Source: CAZEER01 sp964511215
GTDB taxonomy: Bacteria > Fidelibacterota > Marinisomatia > Marinisomatales > UBA1611
Direction of reading: 5' to 3'
Assembly: GCA_964511215.1 (NCBI GenBank)
Contig: CAZEER010000037.1
Coordinates: 1 to 23,182, forward strand
Length of the DNA: 23,182 nt
Part shown: positions 15,468-22,330 of the stretch, one piece after another
Position numbering within the stretch: the first letter of the stretch is position 1
Layout: each line of letters opens with the position of its first letter
Position numbers and translations under genes: made by a program
The notes under the pieces: generated by a model
The model's database searches: none
Seen by the model: the letters and a program-made list of their open reading frames with translations, nothing else
What the model was told of the DNA's origin: nothing

Positions 15468-15812
15468 ATGCCTAGAGCAAACAGTTCGGTCCCTCGACAT
15501 CGTCGACACCGTAAAATCGTCAAGCAGGCCAAAGGCTACTATGGTGCCCGGAGCCGCACTTTTAAATCTGCAAAAGATGCAGTAACCAAAGCAGGGCTCT
15601 ATGCCTATCGTGACAGACGTCAAAGAAAGCGTCAATTCCGTCGACTTTGGATTATTCGTATTAATGCAGCGTGCAGGTTAAACGGCATTACATATTCAGC
15701 TTTTATTAATAGCCTGAAGACAAAAGGTATAGAATTGGATCGAAAGATTCTGGCAGACATGGCAGTACATGATCCAAATGCCTTTACTGCACTGATAAAA
15801 AATATTCAATAA
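15468..15812 (+). CDS. rplT: 50S ribosomal protein L20
   Basis: A 114-residue basic protein with the L20 signature: RHRKIVKQAKGYYGARSR near the N-terminus, then YAYRDRRQRKRQFR and LWIIRINAACR. L20 binds 23S rRNA early in 50S assembly. In E. coli and Bacillus it also represses this operon by binding mRNA that mimics its rRNA site; no such structure could be recognised here by eye. GGAG (15454-15457) sits 10 bases before the ATG. It lies 20 bases after rpmI and 5 bases before pheS. Codon choice is richer in CGT/CGA/CGC than in neighbouring metabolic genes, as expected for highly expressed genes. Confidence 0.97.
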   Translation: MPRANSSVPRHRRHRKIVKQAKGYYGARSRTFKSAKDAVTKAGLYAYRDRRQRKRQFRRLWIIRINAACRLNGITYSAFINSLKTKGIELDRKILADMAVHDPNAFTALIKNIQ

Positions 15813-15817
15813 TTACA

Positions 15818-16822
15818 ATGTCAGTGTCGGACAAGATCGAGTCAGTCAGGAATCAATTTCTGACTGACCTCGAATCCTTCCCAGAAGATTCAAAAAAAAT
15901 AGAAAATTTTCGATTACAATACTTTGGAAGGAAAGGTGTTATTACCTCTTTATTCCATCTACTAGGTGATGCGCCGCAAGATGAAAGACCTCTATTAGGC
16001 CAACAATTAAATGATCTCAAAAATGATCTTACAGCACTCTTTGATGAAAAACTTGTATACTTTTCAGAGCAAATCCAACAAGCTCATGATGAAAAATTAG
16101 ACTTAACTCTACCTGGAAAGGCGCAAAGACTTGGATCAATGCATATATTAGAGCAAACTCTTACTGAAATAAAAGAAATATATTGTTCAATAGGATTTCA
16201 TATTGCCTATGGCCCAGAGGTAGATGACGAATACCATAATTTTACAGCTCTGAATGTGCCTGATCATCATCCTTCAAGAGACATGCAGGATACTTTTTTC
16301 ATTGATTCAGAAACTGTATTAAGAAGTCATACATCAAATGTTCAGATTCATTTAATGGAAGAAGAAGATCCACCCATTAGATATATAGTTCCTGGAAGGG
16401 TATATAGAAATGAAGCGATTGGATATAAAAGTTATTGCCTTTTTCATCAGGTAGAAGGTATCTACATTAATCAGAAAGTATCATTCGCTGAATTAAAGGG
16501 AACTTTGGAATATTTTGTCAAACAAATGTTTGGAGCAAAAAAGAAAATGAGATTCAGACCTTCTTATTTCCCATTTACNNNNNNNNNNGAGCCAAGTGCA
16601 GAAGTAGATATTTGGGATGAAGAAAGACAAGAATGGATGGAGATCCTTGGTTGTGGTATGGTTGACCCTAATGTATTGGACAATGTTGGTTATGATTCAA
16701 ATAATTGGCATGGTTTTGCATTTGGCATGGGTGTTGAAAGAATAGCGATGTTAAAATATAAGATCAATGATATTCGTCATTTTTATAGTGGGGATGTTAG
16801 AATATTGGAGCAATTCATTTGA
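15818..16822 (+). CDS. pheS: Phenylalanyl-tRNA synthetase alpha subunit (contains a 10-N gap)
   Basis: The catalytic subunit of the (alpha-beta)2 PheRS. It has an N-terminal coiled coil (1-~85), then class II motifs: motif 1 region GPEVDDEYHNFTALNVPDHH, motif 2 region RNEAIGYKSYCLFHQVEG, and the motif 3 region FAFGMGVERIAMLKY near the end. The RNEA...FHQVEG...VSFAELK stretch resembles Bacteroidetes PheS more than the proteobacterial form. Near residue 254 a 10-N run interrupts FPFT-EPSAEVD. In the family these two segments abut, so only one base is expected to be missing and the gene is probably intact. The nominal length of 334 is then about 3 residues too long. The stop TGA overlaps the pheT TTG start by 4 bases. 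Confidence 0.95.
   Translation: MSVSDKIESVRNQFLTDLESFPEDSKKIENFRLQYFGRKGVITSLFHLLGDAPQDERPLLGQQLNDLKNDLTALFDEKLVYFSEQIQQAHDEKLDLTLPGKAQRLGSMHILEQTLTEIKEIYCSIGFHIAYGPEVDDEYHNFTALNVPDHHPSRDMQDTFFIDSETVLRSHTSNVQIHLMEEEDPPIRYIVPGRVYRNEAIGYKSYCLFHQVEGIYINQKVSFAELKGTLEYFVKQMFGAKKKMRFRPSYFPFXXXXEPSAEVDIWDEERQEWMEILGCGMVDPNVLDNVGYDSNNWHGFAFGMGVERIAMLKYKINDIRHFYSGDVRILEQFI
16579..16588. other. Short assembly gap (10 N) within pheS
   Basis: Ten N replace the codon junction of the conserved FPFTEPSAEVD motif. The bases before the gap end 'ttt ac' and those after begin 'gag cca'. One base would complete a Thr codon and restore the family sequence, so the ten N look like a placeholder rather than a measured distance. 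The nine extra bases happen to keep the frame open. Confidence 0.9.
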
Positions 16823-19197
16823 GAGTTTCCATTGACTGGCTTAAGGAATTTGTTCAAATAGAAGAGACTCCATTTCAGCTTGCAGATTTATTGTCAAATA
16901 CTGGAATTGAAGCAGAAGTGTCAAAAGTACCTATGGAAATACCTGGAGTGATTATAGGAAAGGTAGAGACAACTGAAAAACATCCTAATGCTGATAAATT
17001 AAAACTCTGCACTGTAAATGATGGGAAGAAAACCCATCAAGTAGTATGCGGTGCAACAAATGTTGCAGCTGGACAAACCATACCATTTGCAATGATAGGT
17101 GCAATTTTGCCAGGAAATTTTAAAATTAAGAAAGTAAAGATTCGAGGTGTAGAATCATCCGGTATGATATGTTCTGAACGTGAATTAAATATCTCTGATG
17201 AGCATGAAGGTATAATGGTTCTTCCAGATTTTCTTCACATCGGTGATGACTTCATGAAAAGTTACGGATATAAATTTCTATCTTTAGAATTGGACATAAC
17301 ACCTAATAGGCCAGACGCATTCTCACATCAAGGTGTAGCAAGAGATATATCTGCTGCAACAGAAAGAAAATTTTCGCCACTTATTATTTCTAACATTGAA
17401 AGTAAGAAAAATTTATCATTAAATATCTCAATGGAAGATCATAATGATTGTCCAAGATATATCGGTGGATTGGTTGAAAATATTAAAGTAGGACCAAGTC
17501 CTGACTGGTTAATTGATAGACTTAGATCCATTGGTCAAAGGAGCATAAATAATATTGTAGATATCTCTAATTATGTTTTGATGGAAATGGGCCACCCAAC
17601 ACATATCTTTGATTTTGACAAACTAAAAGAAAAAGATATACTAGTTCGCAGGGCGAAAAAAGGAGAGACTTTAGTTACCCTTGATGAGCAAAAACATAAA
17701 TTAGATGAAAAACATCTACTCATAACAGATGGTAATTATCCCATAGCTCTAGCAGGTGTAATGGGAGGTTTTAATACTGCCGTAACTGATTCAACAAAAA
17801 GCCTGTTAGTTGAGAGTGCATATTTTGACCCAGTTACCATTCGAAAAAGTGCTAAAAGTCTCTCTATGTCTACAGATGCCTCAAAAAGATATGAAAGAGG
17901 AGTCGACCCCAACGGATGTAGTACCGCCTTTTGGCGTATCATATCATTACTAGAGGATTTATGTGGAGGTATATTTTCATCACGAAAAATTGACGTATAT
18001 CCAAGGAAAATTTCACCTCTTAAGTTACTTTTGAGACGTTCAGAACTCGATCTTGTCCTTGGAATATCAATTGAAACTGATTCTGTTAGTAAAATTTTAA
18101 ATAATCTGGGAATTCAAAATTCATATAATAATGTTGAATGGTCTTGCACAATCCCAACATATAGACCAGATATTATTAGAGAAATAGATCTTATAGAAGA
18201 GGTAGCACGCATCAATGGTTATAATGTAATTCCATCTGACTATTCATTAAATGGTAGATTTAGATTTGAAAATCCTGATCCAGAAAAATACCTCATAGAA
18301 ATTCGGCAGACACTAATTAGTTGTGGTTTTCATCAAATTTATTCCAATTCCCTCCAAAGTGAGAATCATGCAAAACTATCTGGTCACGAACCCATTAAAA
18401 TGATGAATCCTCTAAATAAGGACATGGGTAATTTAAGAACATCATTAATACCTGGATTGATGAAGGCTGCAGATCTAAATATAAAACATTCTAACAGTGA
18501 TCTACGAATTTTTGAACTTGGACATGTACATTTTAAAAATAATTCAGTTGCAAATGGGGTTGAAGAAAAAAAATATTTATCAGGTTTAGTCATTGGAGAG
18601 AAAAGGAACAACTCAGTCCATTCTGATATTATATTAGAAGACATTTTCTCAATTAAAGGATATCTTGAAACTCTCTTTATTAAAAAACTTTCGATGAGAA
18701 TGGAATTTGAAAATATTGATAGAACATCGTTCTTTGACCTTTCAAGAACCCTTATTGTAAATCGACAAAATATTGGCCAATTTGGCCGAATTTCTACTGA
18801 ATTGACTCGATCATTGGATTTGGATATAAAAGTCGCATATGGATTTGAAATAAATCTTGAGCCAATAAAAAACATGATTAATAGAAATAGAATTTTTACA
18901 CCTATAGCACCTTATCCGAAAATATCAAGAGACATAAATCTGGTTATGGCTGAGGAACAAGAAGTAGGTGAGATACTTGAACTATTCCATAAAATTGGTA
19001 AAAAACTCATAGTAAATGCAAAACCTGTCAATATTTTCTTTGATACTGACTCTATTGGTAAAGGGAATAAAAGTGTCACGTTTAACATTACATTTCAAAG
19101 TTCCTCCAAAACACTTGAAGATAAGGATGTAAATCACGTTATTGATGAAATTATAATTATTGCCGATAAAGATTTTAATGCTAAATTAAGGGCATGA
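16819..19197 (+). CDS. pheT: Phenylalanyl-tRNA synthetase beta subunit
   Basis: A 792-residue beta subunit of PheRS, normal full length. Domains in order: N-terminal lead MRVSIDWLKEFV, the EMAP-like tRNA-binding domain (about 40-150, with HPNADKLKLC and GMICSERELNI), the B3/B4 editing domain (about 210-375, GVMGG, STDASKRYERG), B5 (about 395-475, with PTYRPDI), a catalytic-like core (about 490-690), and the C-terminal FDX-ACB anticodon-binding domain (about 700-792, with PYPKISRDINLVM). It proofreads Tyr-tRNA-Phe and recognises the anticodon. The start is TTG at 16819 inside a TTGA overlap with pheS. The end shares ATGA with the next small gene. Confidence 0.96.
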   Translation: MRVSIDWLKEFVQIEETPFQLADLLSNTGIEAEVSKVPMEIPGVIIGKVETTEKHPNADKLKLCTVNDGKKTHQVVCGATNVAAGQTIPFAMIGAILPGNFKIKKVKIRGVESSGMICSERELNISDEHEGIMVLPDFLHIGDDFMKSYGYKFLSLELDITPNRPDAFSHQGVARDISAATERKFSPLIISNIESKKNLSLNISMEDHNDCPRYIGGLVENIKVGPSPDWLIDRLRSIGQRSINNIVDISNYVLMEMGHPTHIFDFDKLKEKDILVRRAKKGETLVTLDEQKHKLDEKHLLITDGNYPIALAGVMGGFNTAVTDSTKSLLVESAYFDPVTIRKSAKSLSMSTDASKRYERGVDPNGCSTAFWRIISLLEDLCGGIFSSRKIDVYPRKISPLKLLLRRSELDLVLGISIETDSVSKILNNLGIQNSYNNVEWSCTIPTYRPDIIREIDLIEEVARINGYNVIPSDYSLNGRFRFENPDPEKYLIEIRQTLISCGFHQIYSNSLQSENHAKLSGHEPIKMMNPLNKDMGNLRTSLIPGLMKAADLNIKHSNSDLRIFELGHVHFKNNSVANGVEEKKYLSGLVIGEKRNNSVHSDIILEDIFSIKGYLETLFIKKLSMRMEFENIDRTSFFDLSRTLIVNRQNIGQFGRISTELTRSLDLDIKVAYGFEINLEPIKNMINRNRIFTPIAPYPKISRDINLVMAEEQEVGEILELFHKIGKKLIVNAKPVNIFFDTDSIGKGNKSVTFNITFQSSSKTLEDKDVNHVIDEIIIIADKDFNAKLRA

Positions 19198-19379
19198 AAG
19201 AATTGAATTTATTAAATGAGTTGGAGCAGAAGATAAATCAAATGGTGGCGTCCTTAGAGAAGGAGAGAGAGCGTAATGCTGAATCTAAAAAATCAATCCA
19301 AGAGTCAATAAAACTGTCCGAAATAGAAGAAAAAGTAAAAAATGTAATTAATTTATTGGAGCAATTGGAGCAATCTTAA
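19194..19379 (+). CDS. Small coiled-coil protein, possibly ZapB-like
   Basis: A 61-residue protein that is almost entirely a predicted coiled coil: regular Leu/Ile spacing (LNLLNELEQKINQMV, then IEEKVKNVINLLEQLEQ) with many Glu and Lys and no Cys, Trp or Pro. It overlaps pheT by 4 bases (ATGA) and ends one base before zapA. ZapB of E. coli is a similarly small coiled-coil partner of ZapA in the division ring. Size, composition and placement directly before zapA suggest an analogous role, but coiled coils converge easily and I do not see a family-specific motif. Its tight coupling on both sides argues that it is a real gene. Confidence 0.75.
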   Translation: MKELNLLNELEQKINQMVASLEKERERNAESKKSIQESIKLSEIEEKVKNVINLLEQLEQS

Positions 19380-19380
19380 A

Positions 19381-19665
19381 ATGGGTGACGAAAACAATAC
19401 AGTTCAAATTTCAATATACGGTCAGGAATATTCTGTAAAGGCACCTGCAGATCCTGAATACATTAAAAAAATTGCGGCTTTTCTTGATGAAAAAATGAGA
19501 GAAGTTCAATCGGGATTTTCAACTACACAATCCTCAACACGTATTGCGATTTTAGCAGGCATGAACATTACTGATGAATTGTTTACTACACTAAAAAAGG
19601 ATGGATCTGATGAAACAAATCAAAAAATTTCATCCTTGATTGAAATCATCGATAAAGCCTTATAA
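19381..19665 (+). CDS. zapA: Cell division protein ZapA
   Basis: A 94-residue protein with the ZapA N-terminal domain: VQISIYGQEYSVKAP (8-22), then DPEYIKKIAAFLDEKMREV (24-42), and the helix with RIAILAGMNITDELF (53-67). A shorter helical tail follows. ZapA crosslinks FtsZ protofilaments at midcell. GGAG (19367-19370) lies 10 bases upstream, and the gene starts one base after the stop of the coiled-coil gene. Linkage of zapA to pheT is seen in several bacterial groups and may match division-ring protein supply to translation capacity. That link is inference. Confidence 0.93.
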   Translation: MGDENNTVQISIYGQEYSVKAPADPEYIKKIAAFLDEKMREVQSGFSTTQSSTRIAILAGMNITDELFTTLKKDGSDETNQKISSLIEIIDKAL

Positions 19666-19683
19666 TATATATACTCTTCTTTT

Positions 19684-20559
19684 ATGAATAATCCACTTAT
19701 TCTATCTGGAAAGGATGTAAGTAAACATATATATAATGGTCTTAGAAATAGAGTCACATTATTAAAAGAAAAAGGTGTAACACCCGGCCTTGCTGCAATA
19801 TTAATTGGTGACGATCCAGCCTCTGTAATTTATATAAAATCAAAATCGAGGATATTTAATCAACTAAGTTTATTTGTTAAAACTTTTAAGCTCCCAAAAG
19901 ATATAAGTCAAAATAATTTAATTAAATTAATCAATGATTTAAATGATGACACCACATTCCATGGTATTCTAGTTCAATTACCATTACCAAATCATATTAA
20001 TTCTGATATAATTATAAATACTATCAAACCAGAAAAAGATGTAGATGCATTTCATCCAGAAAATGTTGGTTTATTAACCATAGGAAGACCTAGATATATA
20101 CCATGTACACCAAAAGGAATAATGTGTCTTTTAGAATATTATAAAATCAATTTAAATGGGAAACATGTTGTAGTACTAGGTAGAAGCAATATAGTTGGTA
20201 GACCAATATCCATCTTAACAAGTTTGAAATCTCAATTTGCCAATGCAACTACGACGATATGTCATTCTGGAACAAAAAATATTGAAAAATATACCAAAAA
20301 TGCCGATGTTATTATTGTTGCCTTAGGTGTCCCTGAATATTTAAAAAGAAATATGGTTAAAGATAATGTCATAATTATTGATGTAGGGATAAATAGGATA
20401 GATACGGATAATAAAAAAGGATATAAAATTGTTGGTGATATTTTATGGAAAGATTTTATGGATATTGCAAAAGCAGTCACACCCGTTCCAGGTGGCGTTG
20501 GACCAATGACCATAGCGATGTTAGCTGAGAATACAATAGAAGCTGCAGAAAATTATTGA
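19684..20559 (+). CDS. folD: Bifunctional methylenetetrahydrofolate dehydrogenase / methenyltetrahydrofolate cyclohydrolase
   Basis: A 291-residue FolD interconverting 5,10-methylene-, 5,10-methenyl- and 10-formyl-tetrahydrofolate with NADP(H). Motifs: GDDPASVIYIKSK with Tyr50 and catalytic Lys54, ILVQLPLP (about 97-104), KDVDAFHPENVGLL, the Rossmann stretch VVVLGRSNIVGRP, and the C-terminal TPVPGGVGPMTIAML. In many family members the residue after KDVD is Gly; here it is Ala, a tolerated variation. It is the last gene of the long + strand run, 18 bases after zapA, with no Shine-Dalgarno sequence. One-carbon units it makes supply formyl-Met-tRNA and thymidylate, which fits the translation and tmk neighbours. 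Confidence 0.96.
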   Translation: MNNPLILSGKDVSKHIYNGLRNRVTLLKEKGVTPGLAAILIGDDPASVIYIKSKSRIFNQLSLFVKTFKLPKDISQNNLIKLINDLNDDTTFHGILVQLPLPNHINSDIIINTIKPEKDVDAFHPENVGLLTIGRPRYIPCTPKGIMCLLEYYKINLNGKHVVVLGRSNIVGRPISILTSLKSQFANATTTICHSGTKNIEKYTKNADVIIVALGVPEYLKRNMVKDNVIIIDVGINRIDTDNKKGYKIVGDILWKDFMDIAKAVTPVPGGVGPMTIAMLAENTIEAAENY

Positions 20560-20733
20560 TCATATATCTCTGATTAATTATTCTAGGTAAGTAAGTTTAC
20601 TTAATCTAAGAAAATACTATTTTTACAATATGTCTTCTAAAAAATCCTAGAAGAAACACTCTTTTTTATACATGGAAAATGATTGCAAAACATTGTGCGT
20701 GTCTCCTGTAATGTATAAATTAGATATAACAAA

Positions 20734-20757
20734 AAACCCCATAAAATCATGGGGTTT
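20734..20757 (+). terminator. GC-containing hairpin, likely terminator between folD and tRNA-Arg
   Basis: A perfect 9-bp inverted repeat AAACCCCAT (20734-20742) / ATGGGGTTT (20749-20757) with a 6-base loop AAAATC. The stem's A-run on one side and T-run on the other give the shape of an intrinsic terminator, although the T-run is short on the + strand. It is the most GC-rich structure in the 220-base interval 20560-20779. That interval also holds a smaller 6-bp hairpin (20588-20603) and otherwise no supported gene. It most likely ends the folD transcript or insulates the tRNA. Confidence 0.6.
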
Positions 20758-20779
20758 CTCGTCGGTGATTTGCTAATAT

Positions 20780-20853
20780 GCGCCCGTAGCTCAGCTGGAT
20801 AGAGCGTTGGATTCCGGTTCCAAAGGCCACAGGTTCAAATCCTGTCGGGCGTA
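20780..20853 (+). tRNA. tRNA-Arg (CCG)
   Basis: A complete 74-base cloverleaf. Acceptor GCGCCCG pairs with CGGGCGT (first pair G-U), D-arm GCTC/GAGC, anticodon stem TTGGA/TCCAA with loop TTCCGGT so the anticodon is CCG (codon CGG, Arg). The variable loop is AGGCC, and the T-arm is ACAGG-TTCAAAT-CCTGT. The discriminator is A and CCA is not encoded (ACAG follows). It stands 22 bases after the 20734-20757 hairpin and 23 bases before the next gene. CGG is a rare codon in so AT-rich a genome. Confidence 0.97.
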
Positions 20854-20876
20854 CAGTCAATCTTTTTTTAATTGAT

Positions 20877-21548
20877 ATGATTTACAAATATATAATTTTT
20901 ATTTTTTTAAATTGTTCATTGATTTTTTCTTTTCCCTTAGATGAAGATGAAATTGAATTTTTCTATATTGCTCGTTATGGTGGAGATACAGCTAGTGTTT
21001 ATCAATACCTCTCTGATGAGTTTATTTATGAGCATGCACCATATATCGGCTTAGGTATTGAAGTATATTATGTTGATGAAAGTTTAATAATAACAAATAT
21101 TATTAATGATTCTTTACAAACTATACTCAATACAGGAGATAGAATCTATGAGCATAATGGAAATATCGTAGATTCATTAGGTTTGATTACATATGGTCAT
21201 ATCGGTGAAGAACAAAAATTAATTGTCACAAAACAAGGTGATAGTACCTTCCAAGAAGTAACTCTAAAACTGCAAAAATATCAATATACTCAAGGTATTG
21301 ATTCTTTTCTAGAATCTATTTCAAATTACTCTAATATTTGGTATGAGTACGATATTATCATTCAAGAAATAATTTCAAAAAAGAATAGAATTATAGTTCA
21401 TTATTCATGGGAAGGTTCAAAATCACCAAAAGGAAATATCTATACTTTCTCTGCAATTGAAATTTTACATATCAATAAAAAAACTAAATTGATTGAACGC
21501 GTAAAAGGTTTCTGGTCAGAAAAACAATTCAGAGATCAGTTCAAGTAG
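20877..21548 (+). CDS. Secreted protein with a central PDZ-like segment, function unknown
   Basis: I do not recognise a named family over the full 223 residues. Residues 1-19 form a signal peptide (MIYKYIIFIFLNCSLIFSF). Residues ~58-133 look like a PDZ domain: YIGLGIEVYYVD (the carboxylate-binding G-L-G-I loop), IITNIINDSL, then NTGDRIYEHNGNIVDSL and a closing beta strand. The parts flanking it (23-55, helical, and 140-222, alternating beta strands with RIIVHYSWEG and IERVKGFWSEKQF) resemble the helix and sheet of an NTF2/SnoaL-like cone. That reading is inference from pattern only. No catalytic residues are evident. It follows tRNA-Arg by 23 bases, and its last 13 bases overlap the 3' end of the convergent suhB-like gene. 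Confidence 0.75.
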   Translation: MIYKYIIFIFLNCSLIFSFPLDEDEIEFFYIARYGGDTASVYQYLSDEFIYEHAPYIGLGIEVYYVDESLIITNIINDSLQTILNTGDRIYEHNGNIVDSLGLITYGHIGEEQKLIVTKQGDSTFQEVTLKLQKYQYTQGIDSFLESISNYSNIWYEYDIIIQEIISKKNRIIVHYSWEGSKSPKGNIYTFSAIEILHINKKTKLIERVKGFWSEKQFRDQFK

Positions 21549-22330
21549 TCAGAAATTTCTTTTAACATGATTTCATGTATATGAGAATTAGTCACTAAAA
21601 TATTATTTTTATATATATTATACTTTTCCCCTTTAATATCGGTCACTTTGCATCCAGATTCTTTTGCAATTAATACCCCAGCAGCTGTATCCCATGGTCT
21701 TAAACCATACTCCCAGAAAGCATCAACCTGGCCAGTAGCTACATGGCAAAGATCTATAGCAGCAGAACCAAGCCTACGCACACCTTGGGAAATATTAGTA
21801 AAGTGTTTAAATAATAACATGCCTCTCTCCCACATATCATCATGGTTATACCCAAAACCAGTAACAAAGAGAGAATCTTGAATAGAGTCTATTTTGGAAC
21901 AGTTAATTTCTATTCCTTCACACCATGCACCTTTATTTACTATTGCAGAATATAACTTTTTATACGGCATTTCTACCACAACTCCTACATGTGGTTTATC
22001 TTGGTATAAAAGACCAATAGATACGGAGAAAGAAGGGTACCCATGGACAAAGTTTGTTGTACCATCAAGTGGGTCGATTACCCATAGATAATCTGAACCA
22101 TTGATATTTTGCGATGATTCTTCAGCTAGAATATCATGATCTGGAAAATATAAATGAATAATAGATTTAATAATTTTTTCAGATTCAAGATCCGTTTTAG
22201 TTACTAAATCAGTAGCTCCTTTATGCTGAACTATATGGGGTGTATCTAATGAATTCATTATAATATCAGCAGCAGCTAATGCAGCTTCAACTGCAACATT
22301 TAATAGATGATCACTTTTTATATGGGACAT
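21536..22330 (-). CDS. suhB: Inositol monophosphatase family protein
   Basis: A 264-residue Mg-dependent phosphatase of the IMPase/SuhB family. The metal site is complete: Glu70-Glu71 in LAEES, Asp86 and Asp89 in VIDPLDGTTNF, and Asp214 in LRPWDTAAG. The RRLGSAAIDLCHVA segment (185-198) is typical. Substrates in the family include inositol phosphates and related sugar phosphates; SuhB also modulates rRNA transcription in E. coli. Which applies is not clear, because the IMPase, CysQ and histidinol-phosphatase subgroups look alike by eye. Its ATG lies within the 3' end of the AGCS symporter gene (20-base overlap), so the two form a minus-strand operon. Its 3' end overlaps the convergent PDZ gene. 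Confidence 0.93.
   Translation of the reverse strand: MSHIKSDHLLNVAVEAALAAADIIMNSLDTPHIVQHKGATDLVTKTDLESEKIIKSIIHLYFPDHDILAEESSQNINGSDYLWVIDPLDGTTNFVHGYPSFSVSIGLLYQDKPHVGVVVEMPYKKLYSAIVNKGAWCEGIEINCSKIDSIQDSLFVTGFGYNHDDMWERGMLLFKHFTNISQGVRRLGSAAIDLCHVATGQVDAFWEYGLRPWDTAAGVLIAKESGCKVTDIKGEKYNIYKNNILVTNSHIHEIMLKEISDYLN

Noticed and set aside
20588..20603. Small hairpin TAAGTA-AGTT-TACTTA after folD as a terminator.
   Set aside because: Only 6 A-T-rich pairs, with no T-run directly after it; the 20734-20757 hairpin is the better candidate.
20672..20776. A 34-codon open frame (three Cys) between folD and tRNA-Arg.
   Set aside because: No ribosome-binding site, no recognisable family, and it runs through the terminator-like hairpin at 20734-20757. 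An open frame this short is expected by chance.
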